A DNA stretch of 64,000 nucleotides, from contig CM038910.1 of NCBI GenBank assembly GCA_021904315.1, forward strand, positions 11,842,001 through 11,906,000. Direction: 5' to 3'. The stretch is from Sphagnum magellanicum. Its lineage: Eukaryota; Streptophyta; Sphagnopsida; Sphagnales; Sphagnaceae. Made by a program: the position numbers and the translations under genes. Below are positions 34,111-46,189 of the stretch, piece by piece. The notes beneath the pieces were generated by a model, which was given only the letters and a program-made list of their open reading frames with translations, did no database searches and had not been told where the DNA came from. Each line of letters starts with the position of its first letter. Position 1 is the first letter of the stretch.

Positions 34111-36629
34111 CTAGTGGGCCTTTTTTGTGGGTGTAGGTCTCTTTCAATATGTTGTGCCATTTACATATTCAAAGGTCAAGTAGAATTATATTGAACCAAA
34201 TTTATGACAATCATATTCGAAGTCAAATCATCTTCCATTAATGGCTTGTAATGTATTGTACATTTTGTGTTTTAGGGCATGGTGTTTTAGGGACATTATA
34301 TATAATATGTAATTGGATGTGCATCTCGTGTGATGGGGGAATATGCATGTGTTGTTGTGAGCATGTGAAATACCATCCCATCATTTTCATTGGAATGGTG
34401 GGCTTTGTTTTGATCCTAATAACTTTAATGGTGATTTTATTTGACCATGTCTTTAAAGTGCAATGTGATGTGCAACATAGGGTGGCATAAATGGTGGTTG
34501 AGTTCACATAAATATGTGTTTTTGTATGGTAATTCATCTTTTGCAAATTGTGAACAACAAGTCAATGCATGAATGCATGACATGAAAAGTCCTTAATTCT
34601 ACCTCCCACTTATTTCATCATGTGCAATTTTCAATTTGATATGTACCTAAATTTTCCAAGTTATGGTGGATTCTTTGGTTGTTTAGGTGCAGTAATTGAA
34701 AGTGTCACTAGTCTATGTTCTCCCACCCAAGAAAATGTATATTGTAGAATGTCCATTTTTGGAAATTGATTGAAGTTGTTCATGTCTCAAGTACGTTGAA
34801 TGTTGGTTTTGAAAAAAACTTGGGGATGCCACTTCCATTTTTTCCAAACAACATGCCAAAAAAAAAGGTTTAATACATTTTTCAGAAGTAAAATTTAAAA
34901 TATATTTCAAAAGAAAATTTCATTTACCTTAATTATTAGATACCATGTTCAAATAAATATAGGGTTCTGAATATAGTTATTATTTTTTAAAGTTTAATAA
35001 TAAAACACAAGAATGTGAAAGACGCATGTAAAACATGTGTCATTTAGTCTATGGTCAATTGAATTGGAGTTTTTGTAAAAGGGTGGGCTAGATTATGATA
35101 AAACCTAGGTGAAAGGAAGTTTGGACATTTTAGAATATACTTGTTGGAAAATAGTGGTTGAGGGTCAAAGCAACTATGATGGCCTAAAAATGTTGTCACA
35201 AATATTGTTTTTCAAAATGATGCAACTTTCAACTTTCACCAAGCTAATATTAAAATTATACTCAAAAGAAGGTAGTTCAATTGTCAAATAATGCAATAGT
35301 CAAACAACAATATTTTTATTATTAATATTAAAGAGTTTATTTGTGAGAAAATAAATGTTGTCATGATATATTACAAAGTGAAAAAATATTTTTTAAATGA
35401 TTCAAATAATTACAAAACTTGATGAAGTATTTAGTCATATATTAAATATGAATTGATTGTACCATTTCAATTACAATTGAAAAGTTTGATTCATATGATT
35501 TCCCAAAAAACTTCTAGACAAATTTTTCATTCAAACGAACATAAGTGTGTTGAAAAAAACATTTTGTTGAAAAATTACTTTAATTAAAAAGATGACAAGA
35601 ATTATGTTGGAAACTTTTGTATCAAAATCCATTTTATATGTTTATCAAAATGCTAAATGAAGTTTTAAAAAAATTGCCACCAAAATATACCCCCCAAAAA
35701 ATACATCTTCTTGCCCTTGTAATGTGTTTTCACTCTTGAAAGGTAATTGTAGTGGTATAATAATTGTTGTATGAAGATAGTAAGTGGAAAACAACAACTA
35801 TGTAAACATAAAGGTAGTAGTTATAGATGCAAAGGCAATTTCTTCTTAGATGTGTTCTCATTGTCTTAATTCAGTTTCTACTTGACAACCCTTTTGTCAT
35901 GATAGTAGTTAGGTTGCCAATTTTGTTGTTTTACACTACCTCATGATTTTTCCCTTTGATTGAATTTTGTGCCCCTAAAGATAGTATTATGGTTTTAAGA
36001 GTTTTTTGGGTTCATGCCTTTGCTTCTAACTTTTTTTAGGAGGTTTTTGATGAAGATGTATAGCATGTAAAAACATTCCCAAAGTTAAGGGATGTCCAAA
36101 TGACCTTCAAAATCCTTTCATAATGTTTAGTCCAAAGGCTTTCATATTTGTTGCAGACCCCCCCCCCCCCCCCCCCCCACCCCCCCTTTTCCCCCTTTTA
36201 AGCTTTTAGTGCTAGTTTTTTTCCTTTGATTCAAGTCTCATCAAAGTATTTGGGAGGCCTTTAGGTCCATGTTTGTTGCAATGTCCTAAAGACCCTTTAG
36301 TCTATTGAGAAGCCTATTCCCCATTTTTAAAATGGTGTAAGGTTCAATTCCATTATGGCCATTGCCTAAGAGCTTATTTGGGGAGTTAAGTTTTGGTGGT
36401 CCTAATCATTGTCTTTTCATTCTTGTAAAATTGTCACCCATTCTTATTGGAGGCTATAGGAACATGTAGTTCAAAGTTGCTTCCATTCCAAACACACTTC
36501 AACATGGTGCAAAACCTTTTTTCCCCTACAATTCAAGCTTGCATCCCTTTTTTAATAGTTTTCACATAGAGGAGTGAATCACCTTTAGGAAAACACATCA
36601 AAAAGATTACACAAGAATACATTTTTTAG
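34111..36629. other. AT-rich region with a C-run, no recognised gene
   Basis: No bounded element was seen. A run of 21 C, then A, then more C, lies at 36158-36186. The frames at 34238-34546 (minus) and 35109-35291 (plus) show no domains. Confidence 0.4.
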
Positions 36630-37060
36630 CATCATTTTAAACATGACTTTTGATCCTCATTGTGCTTGCTTGAGATCATGTGTAGGCCAAAGTTCAAAGG
36701 CATGGTTCTTCACATGCCAAATCCTCCCATCATTTCATATGGCCTCTAACACCTTTTCCACAACATTGCACACTAGGTTGGGTTTCCCCCACCCAATGGA
36801 TCTAGGTTTAACCCATTACATTTATGACTAGCCCATATATTCAACAAGGATACACCTTTTGCAATGTTCCCGTGGAAGGGAAGGTACAACTTTTCATGAT
36901 GTTGTTTGAAATTTCTTTGCTTCCATTGCTAGAGATGCCCAATTTCATGTTTATCATGAATAGACACATGTTTTCTTGATGCCTTCATCCTAGCTTCAAT
37001 CTTCATGACAATGTGTTGATATTGTGTTATCCAAAGATGGGATTTGCATTTTAGTTCATG
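36630..37060 (-). pseudogene. Minus-strand coding-like remnant, probably transposon
   Basis: Read on the minus strand, blocks in shifting frames give HIVMKIEARMKASRKHVSIH, then NFKQHHEKLYLPFHGNIAKG and LNLDPLGGGNPT. These read like protein but need several frameshifts and stops to be ignored. They do not match a domain I can name. A gag or accessory ORF of an LTR element is a guess. Confidence 0.25.
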
Positions 37061-38030
37061 TTGTTGTTGATCCCACTAAAAACAAATCTAGTTTTGAGAG
37101 TTGCCATTTTGAGGAGTTGTTGTGATGATTGCAACCTAGATAAAAGATGAACAATATTGTGATCAACATTTAAAGAATATGTTTTTATTTCTTATTATGG
37201 AGGGATCTGGTTGTTTGTATCAACAAATGGACAATTTTTTAGATTGATGTGCTAATATGGTGTGGTTAGATAAAGGCAACAACAACCTTCCTTTATCCAT
37301 GTTATAGGCATTTTGTAGGTAGAAGGTGGCATTTACCTTGCAAAGAGCCCAAGCCTCATCCATTTTGAGGTGAGTTGTCATTGTCCACAAGGCCTTTTCT
37401 TGGCTTGACGTTTTTTAGGATTCCTTCCCCTATCTTTGTTTAATTTGCTTCACATGATTGGAGAAGGGTTTAAAACCTAGGCTTGAGTTTTGGATTTGGG
37501 TGAATGCCTTTTCCTCCTTTTCGTTTCTTAACATTGTTTGAGTTTTGGATGAATCTTTTTTTCATGTTTTCTCCCTTAATCCCTTTGGATTGGTGTTTTT
37601 TCGTAATTAAAGGTAAAGCACTCCCCATTTCATCTAGTTGGTTGGGTTGAGTCTAACAAGGATCCTATTGACACGATTAAAGAAAAGGGATCATTTTAAA
37701 GAGGAATCAAGTGAATATGGTCACCAACCTTTCATGATTGAGACAACAACCCACTCCCATCCAAAGGGCTTTTTGTGTTGATCACTTGCATTAGATTAAC
37801 TTTTAGGTGAAAAATCCAAATTTTCACCTCAAAATCCAAGCATTGAAGTAGCCAACCCAAATAATTTAGAGAAATTTGGCGATTTTTTACACAAAAAGGG
37901 GAAGGGGGGTTGGGGACATAATTGGTTAGCATCTCAGTGTTATTTTTTCAATTTTGTGATGTTACTGGAGTGACAATTATTCATAAGAATATTTTGCCAA
38001 ATTTGACCAATTTTTTGCTTAAGCACCCTT
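37061..38030. other. Region without recognised gene
   Basis: AT-rich with no motif, bounded repeat or RNA gene seen. The minus frame at 37732-37932 has no features. Confidence 0.35.
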
Positions 38031-38350
38031 TCATATTATAGGCAATTGTGGCGATTTTTTCCCCCCAGAAAAGCAGGAAATTTGCAACAGAAATTAGAAT
38101 ATCCAAATAATTTTCGCAAAATGGCGAAAGGTCGTCTTAAAAAAAGTCACTGGGTTGGATTGGGGGTTTGTCCATTAAGAAAATCAACTGTCATTGCTTC
38201 CTCCCAAAAACATACCGAAACTCGTACTGTAATTGTTATGACAAGCAGGAACGGATAAGCGTGGCTTTCCATTCAAGTTTTACGAATGAATAAATTCGTG
38301 CATGCAAATAAACAGGTCCCAAAGGCCAGCATTTAATGCTGTGGACCAGT

Positions 38351-38385
38351 TATATAAAAAGTACGAGAGAGAGAGGCTAGACCAT
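38351..38385 (+). promoter_or_regulatory. Possible plant core promoter (TATA box plus GA tract)
   Basis: TATATAAAAA at 38351 is followed by GTACGAGAGAGAGAGGC about 10 bp downstream, in a block (38,030-38,480) that keeps more CpG than its surroundings. TATA followed by a GA tract in the leader is common in plant promoters. No convincing gene follows on the plus strand and the MITE at 38533 interrupts, so it may be a relic. Confidence 0.25.
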
Positions 38386-38532
38386 AAATGACATTTGCCC
38401 TAACAAAAATTTCATAATTTAACCAATTGTATTGTGAGTTGACCTCCAAAATGAGCCGGGCGTTTAGGGGTGCAGCTAAAATCAGGGCATATGCAATCTA
38501 TGATCTCCCAGTATAAAATATGCTATTACTTA

Positions 38533-38912
38533 GGCCCACTTTACACTGGGAGTTAAGTCCAATGTTCAACTCAAAGCAAGCATTTCTATTGGTGCAAAAG
38601 TTGAAATCAGCCCCAAAGGCTTTTTACACTAAGAGTCAAGCTGAATAGAAAAATTATTTTCAATCTGCCTCAAATTCCTAATAAATGCTGAACTTTATGG
38701 CCTTGTATTAATGGCCCCAAGGCTGAAAAAAAAGGATACCATCGAATTTGGGAAGCCAATTTGCAACCCTTGGGCCAATGTTCCAGTATTTATTAATATC
38801 CTAACATCAATGTTCTAGCATTTATCAGTAACTTGAGGCCAAACAACTAGCAAAAAATGCTCAAAGTTGGCCCCAAGTTTTTTCTGCCCTGACTCCTAGT
38901 GTAAAGTGGGCC
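38533..38912. mobile_element. 380-bp MITE with TIRs and 7-bp flanking duplication
   Basis: The ends are a 21-bp inverted repeat with one mismatch: GGCCCACTTTACACTGGGAGT at the left and its partner ending AAAGTGGGCC at the right (38892-38912). Immediately outside, TTACTTA is present at 38526-38532 and 38913-38919. The duplication contains TTA, the PIF/Harbinger target, but all seven bases match, so the superfamily stays open. There is no ORF. A second, internal TTTTTACACTAAGAGT word at about 38620 resembles the terminal repeat. Confidence 0.85.
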
Positions 38913-39450
38913 TTACTTACCATGTAACTTCTGCTTTTGAGTTTCAGTTTGCCAAAAAGGCTGAAATATCCAAGTCAAGCTGCCAAGGCGTGGTGGGTCT
39001 GCACTTTTGTTGTGTCGGCCCTATCGGATGTAGTTGCTTATGGAGTTTCTAATGTATAATGTAAGTTTAGTAGGATTCGCTTAAGAAGTGCAAGATCTTG
39101 CGGCTGGTCCACAGTTGTTCATAAGTTGAAGCTATGTGGGCCCTTTTCAGTGACAGTCCGTGGACCAACATGCCAGGATTTCATGAGGCAAGAAGGTTTG
39201 ATGCATATCTGCCCCTCAATTTTGGGATTTGTGATCACTTTTCAAACAATAAATACGGTGACTGAGGAACTATGTGCCTAAAAATGTCTCTAAAGGCTTT
39301 TTCCTAGTAAATTGTCAATAAAATTATGCAACTTCACCCAGGTTTTGGGTCGAATCTTAAATTAAAGAAAGGTTGTGAACAAAATTGTGACTTGAATACA
39401 ATGTTAAGTTTCACAGGTAACTTACCTATTGGGATTCAGAAGTTCCAAAC

Positions 39451-39805
39451 CAGTGTTGTACTGGTATTTATGGTATATGGTGCTGATATCAATATGAGTA
39501 TTGAAAAACCTACCAGCCGGGTATGACCTGAGACAATATCAGCCTTATATCAATAGCAGTCTGGTATGAGACCTGAGATAATTTCAGGTATATACCTGAC
39601 TTATACCAACATCAATATCATGATTATACCTGTCATATACCAGAAAAAAGTCAGCCTTGAGTCTAATATCAGCACTAGACTGGTATGAAAGTTCTTTTTC
39701 AAGTACCCAATACCTGTACCTGCCAGGCATAAACAACTAAAGAAAAAAAAAACCAATACCAAGACCAGTCTGGTATGTTCAAAAGTTGATACCAGTCCAA
39801 TACTG
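39451..39805. mobile_element. 355-bp hAT-type MITE with perfect 8-bp target duplication
   Basis: The left end CAGTGTTGTACTGGTATT pairs with the right end, reverse-complemented CAGTATTGGACTGGTATC (15 of 18 bases). TTCCAAAC flanks both sides (39443-39450 and 39806-39813), an 8-bp duplication as in hAT elements. The interior is full of CTGGTATGA/TATACCTG/ACCAG words in both orientations and has no coding capacity. The terminus matches that of the large hAT at 2086, so the same kind of transposase could have moved it. Confidence 0.85.
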
Positions 39806-39813
39806 TTCCAAAC

Positions 39814-42416
39814 CTTAAACTTATTATATTGTACTGTAACAAAGAAAAGAGGCTACATACAAAGCCTAATTTCTACTGAATCCAAGTCTGAACCTACAAC
39901 ACAGAATGCATGAAAATCAACAATGTTTATGAAGTGCTTCGGACTTCTTACCAAACCCCATATTCTCCATCTTATTGCACACAGAATCCAACACAAGAAC
40001 TTGCTACTTGTGGTCACTTTCCTCTCTACAAGCACTGAATAAAAAAACTCAACGATGCATGATTAAAATGGCAGGACTGGTGAATCAAATTTCTTTGGAC
40101 TCTCTCTTTACACTATCGGTGGTCTCACTTGACATCAGTATGACCGAGGTTACATTCCCCATTCCAAACATCACCCTAGTGAATTTGACAAGATTATGTT
40201 GGACAAAATTTCTTCTCCTTCAAGCTCTTGTGACATTGCCCAACCCACAATCCCGAAATTCCCAACAAAACTAGGTCTCTTTTCCAAATTTGCTTTCCCT
40301 AGATATTAACTCATTGGCCCAAATTTCCCCAAACCACATATTGATGCCTTCTTCAGACTAGCCTATTGTCCCTTATGATCTTCATCATCTTCACCAATTC
40401 CTACCTAATGTATTCACCAATGTCTTCCTACTAACATCAACCTTCTTGACCTTAGCACACAAAAAAAAAAACATGTTGAGAAAAAAATCCCAAAAAGGAT
40501 ACTATTAGGCATTCTTCCTAAATAGCCCACCTTAGAGAAAACTAAATAACATCGATCTACTCAAAATGCATCACCACACACACACTATCAAAACACAACT
40601 ATTTAACTTTCTATAGTTGGCCATTTTTCCACTCCATTTCACGCGTTCCCCTTAAAAATCATCAAAAAATCATCTTGTTGATTTCATCATGGCCAAAATT
40701 CATCAATGGCACTACAACAAACGACTTCACTCCGCCATTAGAACATAACTTCAACAAAACAAAACCACAAAATTCCCAAACTCCATTAAACTGCAACAAA
40801 CAAATGCCCACACACATAAAGACATCAACTACCCAACTTTTGTCACTATCTTCCTTTGGCTACAAGGGCCATTTTTTCATCCATTAAGTCTCCATTGGAA
40901 AAAGGTCAACCCCTTTTCATCCTATAGTACATTGTTGAGAAAACTTTTATGTTGTTTTATGTGTAGCTTCAAATGATAGGCTCTCCAACCCTCACACAAG
41001 GGGCTAATGTTAAACAACCTTTATGAACTTTGTGGGTGTTCACTATGTTGGATGGTTTTTGGTTTTTTTTTTTTAAACCTTTTATTCCTTATTTAAAAAT
41101 AAATTAGAATGATTTTGATTCCTCAAAGATTAAATTTTCTATTTTTCAAAAAAATAAATTATGATTTTGGTTTGGGTTTTAATTCTCAAAATCAAACCTA
41201 GTTTCAAGTAACTCAAATTGAGAACAACAATTAATTGTCAATTGACCTTTTGTTACCCCCGTTTTTTTTTTTCCAAAAATATTGGTTTTGGTTCTAATTC
41301 CACACATAAATGGAACCTAAATCTAGAAGAGAAATTTTGATTCAAATTCTACAACCAATTCCAAAAATTAAACACAATTCTAGGACAATTTTACTAATCG
41401 AAATTGATAACCTGCCAAATTGAAAAACCTCCCAACACTAGTGTCAATGTTAGGTTCAAGCCTAATTTCATACAAACAAGTAATAAGAAGAAAAACCTTG
41501 TATAAAAAAGGCAAGGATAGAAACCATCCACAAGAAATATAAGGCAAATAAAAGCAAGAAAACACATGTCATGGAAAAACATAACAATAAGGGCAACCTT
41601 ACTAAAAGTAAGACCATAAACAAAAAAACCATTGTTTACCACAAATTAGTTAATGACAGAGGTGCATTGGTTGGGATGTGTGGAAGAGATGAAGAATGTT
41701 TACCAAGCGCAACAACACATTGAAGAATCGTAATGGATTATGCACATTGGAGGGCTATGGACACATGCTATCTATAATAATAAATAAACATCGTAGGAAT
41801 TAAAAAGGACTACTGATGATGGGTTATAGTGGCATGAACACAAGAAATAAAAAAGGAGTCAAAACAAGAATGGAAACAACCATAAATCCTTATGCCAAGG
41901 GGAATGAAGTGATCTCTTGATGTGCATTCTATATATGATCATGTCTTTTCTTAAGCAACAATTGTCATTCCATGCACTTTCATGGACAGTGCATGTTGCA
42001 TCATATCTAGGCAAGTCAGATATAAGCTATGACAACATTAGTTAAGGTCTAAAAATTATTTATGATAACGATTCATTAGTGAGCATGGTGGGGAAAAAGG
42101 TGGGAAACCTCTCTCTATACATGTGCTCTACTTTCCAAAGCAATAGTTGCAATGGTATCCTGAAAAGTATTGTGCGCTATAGTGTGTTCATTCCTACATG
42201 GGCACTAAAACAAATCAATACCCAAATCATCAATGGTATGTCCTCATTAACAAGATCAAAATGTGCAATTGTAGGATGTGGCAAGCCAAGGTGAGTACGT
42301 AACATTGTAAAAAAAATGAACAAAGGACAAATGGAATGGAGGTGTGGTAAGATGGGCCAATAATTAAGTGTTTGTGGCTAAAACTGCATAAGACTAAAGA
42401 TGTGCAAATGCATGGC
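39814..42416. other. Region without recognised gene
   Basis: Mostly CA/AAC-rich low-complexity sequence. The plus frame at 39975-40274 and minus frames at 41380-41642 have no domain features; the latter are hydrophobic frames typical of AT-rich DNA. Confidence 0.35.
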
Positions 42417-43836
42417 ATCCGATGGAACATCTACTAAAAGTTTTGCAAACTTATAAATCCTCCACACCAGGGATGTACAGCCTCACAAAATGGTTAGGTG
42501 AGACCGCCGACTTAGGAATCCAAATGTCCCCTAGCCTCGGTAGTGCACGCTGTCTCTCAGCATATGCAGGAACGACTCTACACAAGATAGGAGGTGAAGT
42601 AAAAGTTGGTCTGTAAGTCTGAGGTCGATGCCCACCCCCTTGCTCCATCGATTACCCTTAACCACACCCGTGCACAAGTGTAGAAACCACTATGAATTAC
42701 TTCTACAGCAATGTCTCCTACTCGAACTTCGTCGAGATCTATCCCTACAAGTCTCACCACTCCAAAGCCTAGAAAGCGCAAAATCACTGCTCCTCTCTGT
42801 GGTCCATTATGAACAGTAAGGAAATCAAATCTACCAACAAGTTGTTGCTCACAAATCTCCTGAGTCATCTGCTCCACAGGAACCTCCTCATCACTAGACG
42901 AAGACATGATTCTCAATTATCATTCTATCTAAGCATCTACAGGTTCTACCAAGGTTGGAAACACGGAACCATGCTCTGATACCAAAAAGAAAGGGTCCGA
43001 AAACACTCAGCACACTGACTGCCTTCAACGAACCCAGGCGTTCGTGTTCTCCTAATCTACTCTACAGGATTCAGACCTTTGATCGTACACGACATACTAA
43101 TTGCCTCCTGACGCTTGCAAATGAACATCACAAGATCAAAGACGTACAAGTGTCTTGCATTCCACACAACAACAGAGCGAGCTTTACAGCATCCATCCCC
43201 TACCTCGGACATTCACACAAATGCCAGCAAGGGAAACTCTTTCATTACATTACACATTATGTACATTCCCCGAAAGCACAAGCTTGCTTTCCCAACAAAG
43301 GCTCACAAAAACATCAGATCCCCAATGCTGTTTAGTCTCTTTCTCTATAATTCCTCTGCCGTAGCTCGACCAACTACCAGGCGCAGCGGAAAGTTCTAGT
43401 ATTCAGCCAAGCTATTCTCACTAACAGAGCTTCTCATTGCTCTCTTCACAAGGATCACTTCTTCTGCCTCCTGAATCTCCTAAGATCAACTAATTCCCCC
43501 TCCAATTCCGTTTCTCCTCGTAATTAAGCTACCCCAAAAACTCATCAGACTTCCGTTAACTTCCTCCTGAAGCTTCCCGAATCTCCTGCCACTCCGTTCC
43601 ATCCAGCTCCCGCCGTTGGTCGCCATTTCTTGCTCCTCTCCATCAATTCGACTCCATCCCTCCTCATAATTTCCAGTCGCCAATCTTCCTGGACCACTCA
43701 GCACACACCAAGCAAGCCATGCAACTCCATGCAATAGTTAATGGGGCGCCGCAATGAAATGACGGCTGATCAGGCAATCTAAACCTTAAGATCAGCCGAC
43801 ATTTAGCTTTGTGCGACGACCTAATTTCGCACTACA
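42417..43836 (-). mobile_element. Truncated LTR retrotransposon (LTR, primer site, start of gag)
   Basis: Minus strand: a probable LTR starts with TGTAGTGCGAAATTAGG (43836) and runs about 850 bp. It is followed at 42984-42973 by TGGTATCAGAGC, complementary to the 3' end of initiator tRNA-Met, the common plant retroelement primer site. An open frame then starts at ATG 42907. The block keeps many CpGs, unlike its flanks, and stops abruptly near 42417, where AT-rich DNA resumes, so the element is truncated in gag. The LTR does not show a clear CA end just before the primer site. The other LTR was not found. Confidence 0.6.
42578..42907 (-). pseudogene. N-terminal gag-like ORF of the truncated LTR element
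   Basis: Starts at ATG 42907, 66 bp downstream of the primer-binding site. The protein begins MSSSSDEEVPVEQMTQEI and continues with FDFLTVHNGPQRGAVILRFL for about 80 residues. It then shifts: the continuation in another frame (42451-42648, with YAERQRALPRLGDIWIPKSA) looks like the proper downstream coding sequence, which indicates a frameshift near 42,640. No nucleic-acid-binding zinc knuckle is present before the truncation at 42417. Gag identity is inferred from position; the sequence family is not recognised. Confidence 0.45.
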
Positions 43837-45170
43837 CATGTACTTTTGGTTGGTAAGCAAGCTTCACTTTCCTACTATTGTTTTTACAACTATGCATTGA
43901 GGACTTGAAATGGTTCTCAAAGCTAGGAAAAATAGAAAAAATTCAACTAGTTATTAACACCACCAAGACTATCTTGAAACAAGTATAAAAGCAAAGGTAG
44001 AAAACTATTTTAATTCTTGCATTGCAACGCCTATGCTTGGAAATGTTTGGGATCGCATGATTGTGGATTTTAAGATTCTTTTGTTGGCTTTGTTCATGAC
44101 AATAGAAACATTGTGATGCACCTAGAAATGGGTCAAAGTTTGGTATCCCTTCATCTAGGGTCATGTGGAGTCCACTATAGAAACATTTTTTGATAAATTA
44201 TTTTAATTAGTTAAACTTTGTTTGAAAGGTTTATCTTCTTAATAGGTTTTAGAAAAAATCAAGATCTACATCCTTGCTTTGGGAAACACAATTGTATAAA
44301 GGGATTGGAAATGCACATGGAAAAGTAAAGGACAAGAAAGATCCTAATGCCAAACATTTGAAGATTAAATTTTATGTGCCAATTGATTCCCACATGGATG
44401 ATCAAAGAAACACTACCCTAAACAAAAATAACTTGGTATTAGGAATAGTTGGTAATTGGATGTTTAATGCCAATATATAATGATTTGGGCATTCAAATTC
44501 TACAAGTCTCTTAGTTTGTATTCCATTAGGCAAAGTTCATTGGATGGATATCATTTTTGAAAATATCATATTAGTTTGGATATAGAGGCATGTTGAAAAA
44601 TTTGAGATTGATAAAACATAAGTATTCCAAAACATTGATATTAAAATACCATGACAATATCAATAATTCATTATTGGTGTGGTTTTTTTCCCAATTTTTT
44701 AATATTGAAAATTTGACAATTCTTTCCAAAAAATTATTACAATTATCTAATTTACATAGCAAAAAAATGTCAAATTTTTTTCCAACAAATGACAGAAAGA
44801 AACTTCAATTGAACATTGGTATTAGTAATAAGACTTTTTAGAAACCCATAAGATGACATATTCAAAACTAGTTTGGTAATTTTTAAAAATTCATTACATA
44901 CTAACATTATGTGTACAATTCATTAAAAATCATTGACGATAGTAATAAACATTAAAGTTTTGAAATTGATATGCACAACACTATCCAAACTTGATTTTCA
45001 CTTAATTCCATAAAAAAACTACAGTCATATTCCAAAGTTTAACATCCAAGAATGAAAAAATATTCATACCTAAGTTTTTCCTCACAAAATGCCCATGTTA
45101 ATGGTATAAAATACTAGAGTTTTTACCACCTTGGATATTGCCCAAAGAATTTGTATATTCAACAATCGAA
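43837..45170. other. AT-rich region without recognised gene
   Basis: No element boundary or motif was seen. Frames at 44274-44480, 44571-44762 and 44590-44841 are short, Asn/Lys-rich and featureless. Confidence 0.35.
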
Positions 45171-46189
45171 AATGTTAAATTGGCCAGCGGTTTTAAATGT
45201 AGCCAATACCAAAAGTATTATTGGGTCAAAGTATGGTTGGGGTATCAAGGAAGACTGTCTCCTTTTATATCTAGTGGACCCCCTCACTTAAAACATGTTA
45301 TAACTTAATAACACATTCATATTAAAAGTTTGATTTTCTTCATGGATAGATACATTACTAAAGTACTATTCTATCTATAACATGTTAAATTTGAACAAGT
45401 TTTAGGATTCCTACCAAGTCCTAGAATAAAATCCAAGACTTTGTCTCTTAAGAAAAGAAAGTTCAAGGATTCATAAGGAATGTTTAAACAATTTTTTTGG
45501 CTCAAAATTCTTTCCACAAACACCTTAGATACTAATGTACATAAACTATATGAATGTGACAAAAAACCAAGTGCCATATTGCAATGTAAAAAAGTTTCAA
45601 AAAATGAAATTTATGGGAAGTTTGGGCCATTGATAGAACATGGCCCACATTGAATAAATTTTACTATTCTTACTTTCATAAGTCAAAAAAAATAGATATT
45701 CTAGATGCCCATATAAAATTTGGAACAAAATGATTTCATTTGACATGAGAAAAAAAAGGGAAATGTGAAACAGGTCACATGAAAAGTGAAGAAAAAGGTG
45801 AATTTGAGTGTCCTAAGATTGAATCCTTTGTGTTCTAAAGGGGGTACCCCAATTGTGCTTTGACCTTGCGACAATTTTTTCCCCTCGTTTAATCCTTTGC
45901 CTCATGATTTTTTTGTTTTACATGCCTAGACATATTTTGGGTCCATGTTATGTTCATTTTGGATTTGTTACAAGTTCGAGGGGTATGTAACATGTTACTT
46001 GGCATGCTACATGAAGTTATGAATGTAAAATATGGTAAGTTACAAAAGAAACATGTGCATGTGTATCTAGAAACATGTCAAAGCATCACAAGTTGAAAAC
46101 ATTACAAGGCAAAAGGCAAACTAGGGGGAAAAATTGCATCAATACTTTTGGTATTGGCTACATTAAAAACCCTTGGTTGATTTAACATT
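45171..46189. mobile_element. 1,019-bp inverted-repeat element (TIR about 49 bp)
   Basis: The outer 49 bases at 45171-45219 and 46141-46189 are inverted copies with 43 of 49 bases matching; the inner 24 (AATGTAGCCAATACCAAAAG and on) are identical. No duplication could be recognised outside, and homology stops on both sides of the repeats. The interior has no ORF with features. Long inverted repeats of this kind occur in MULE-like MITEs, but the superfamily is not established. Confidence 0.55.

Noticed and set aside
42955..43399. Three overlapping plus-strand ORFs up to 126 codons
   Set aside because: They lie antisense in the LTR of the truncated retroelement and show no conserved features.
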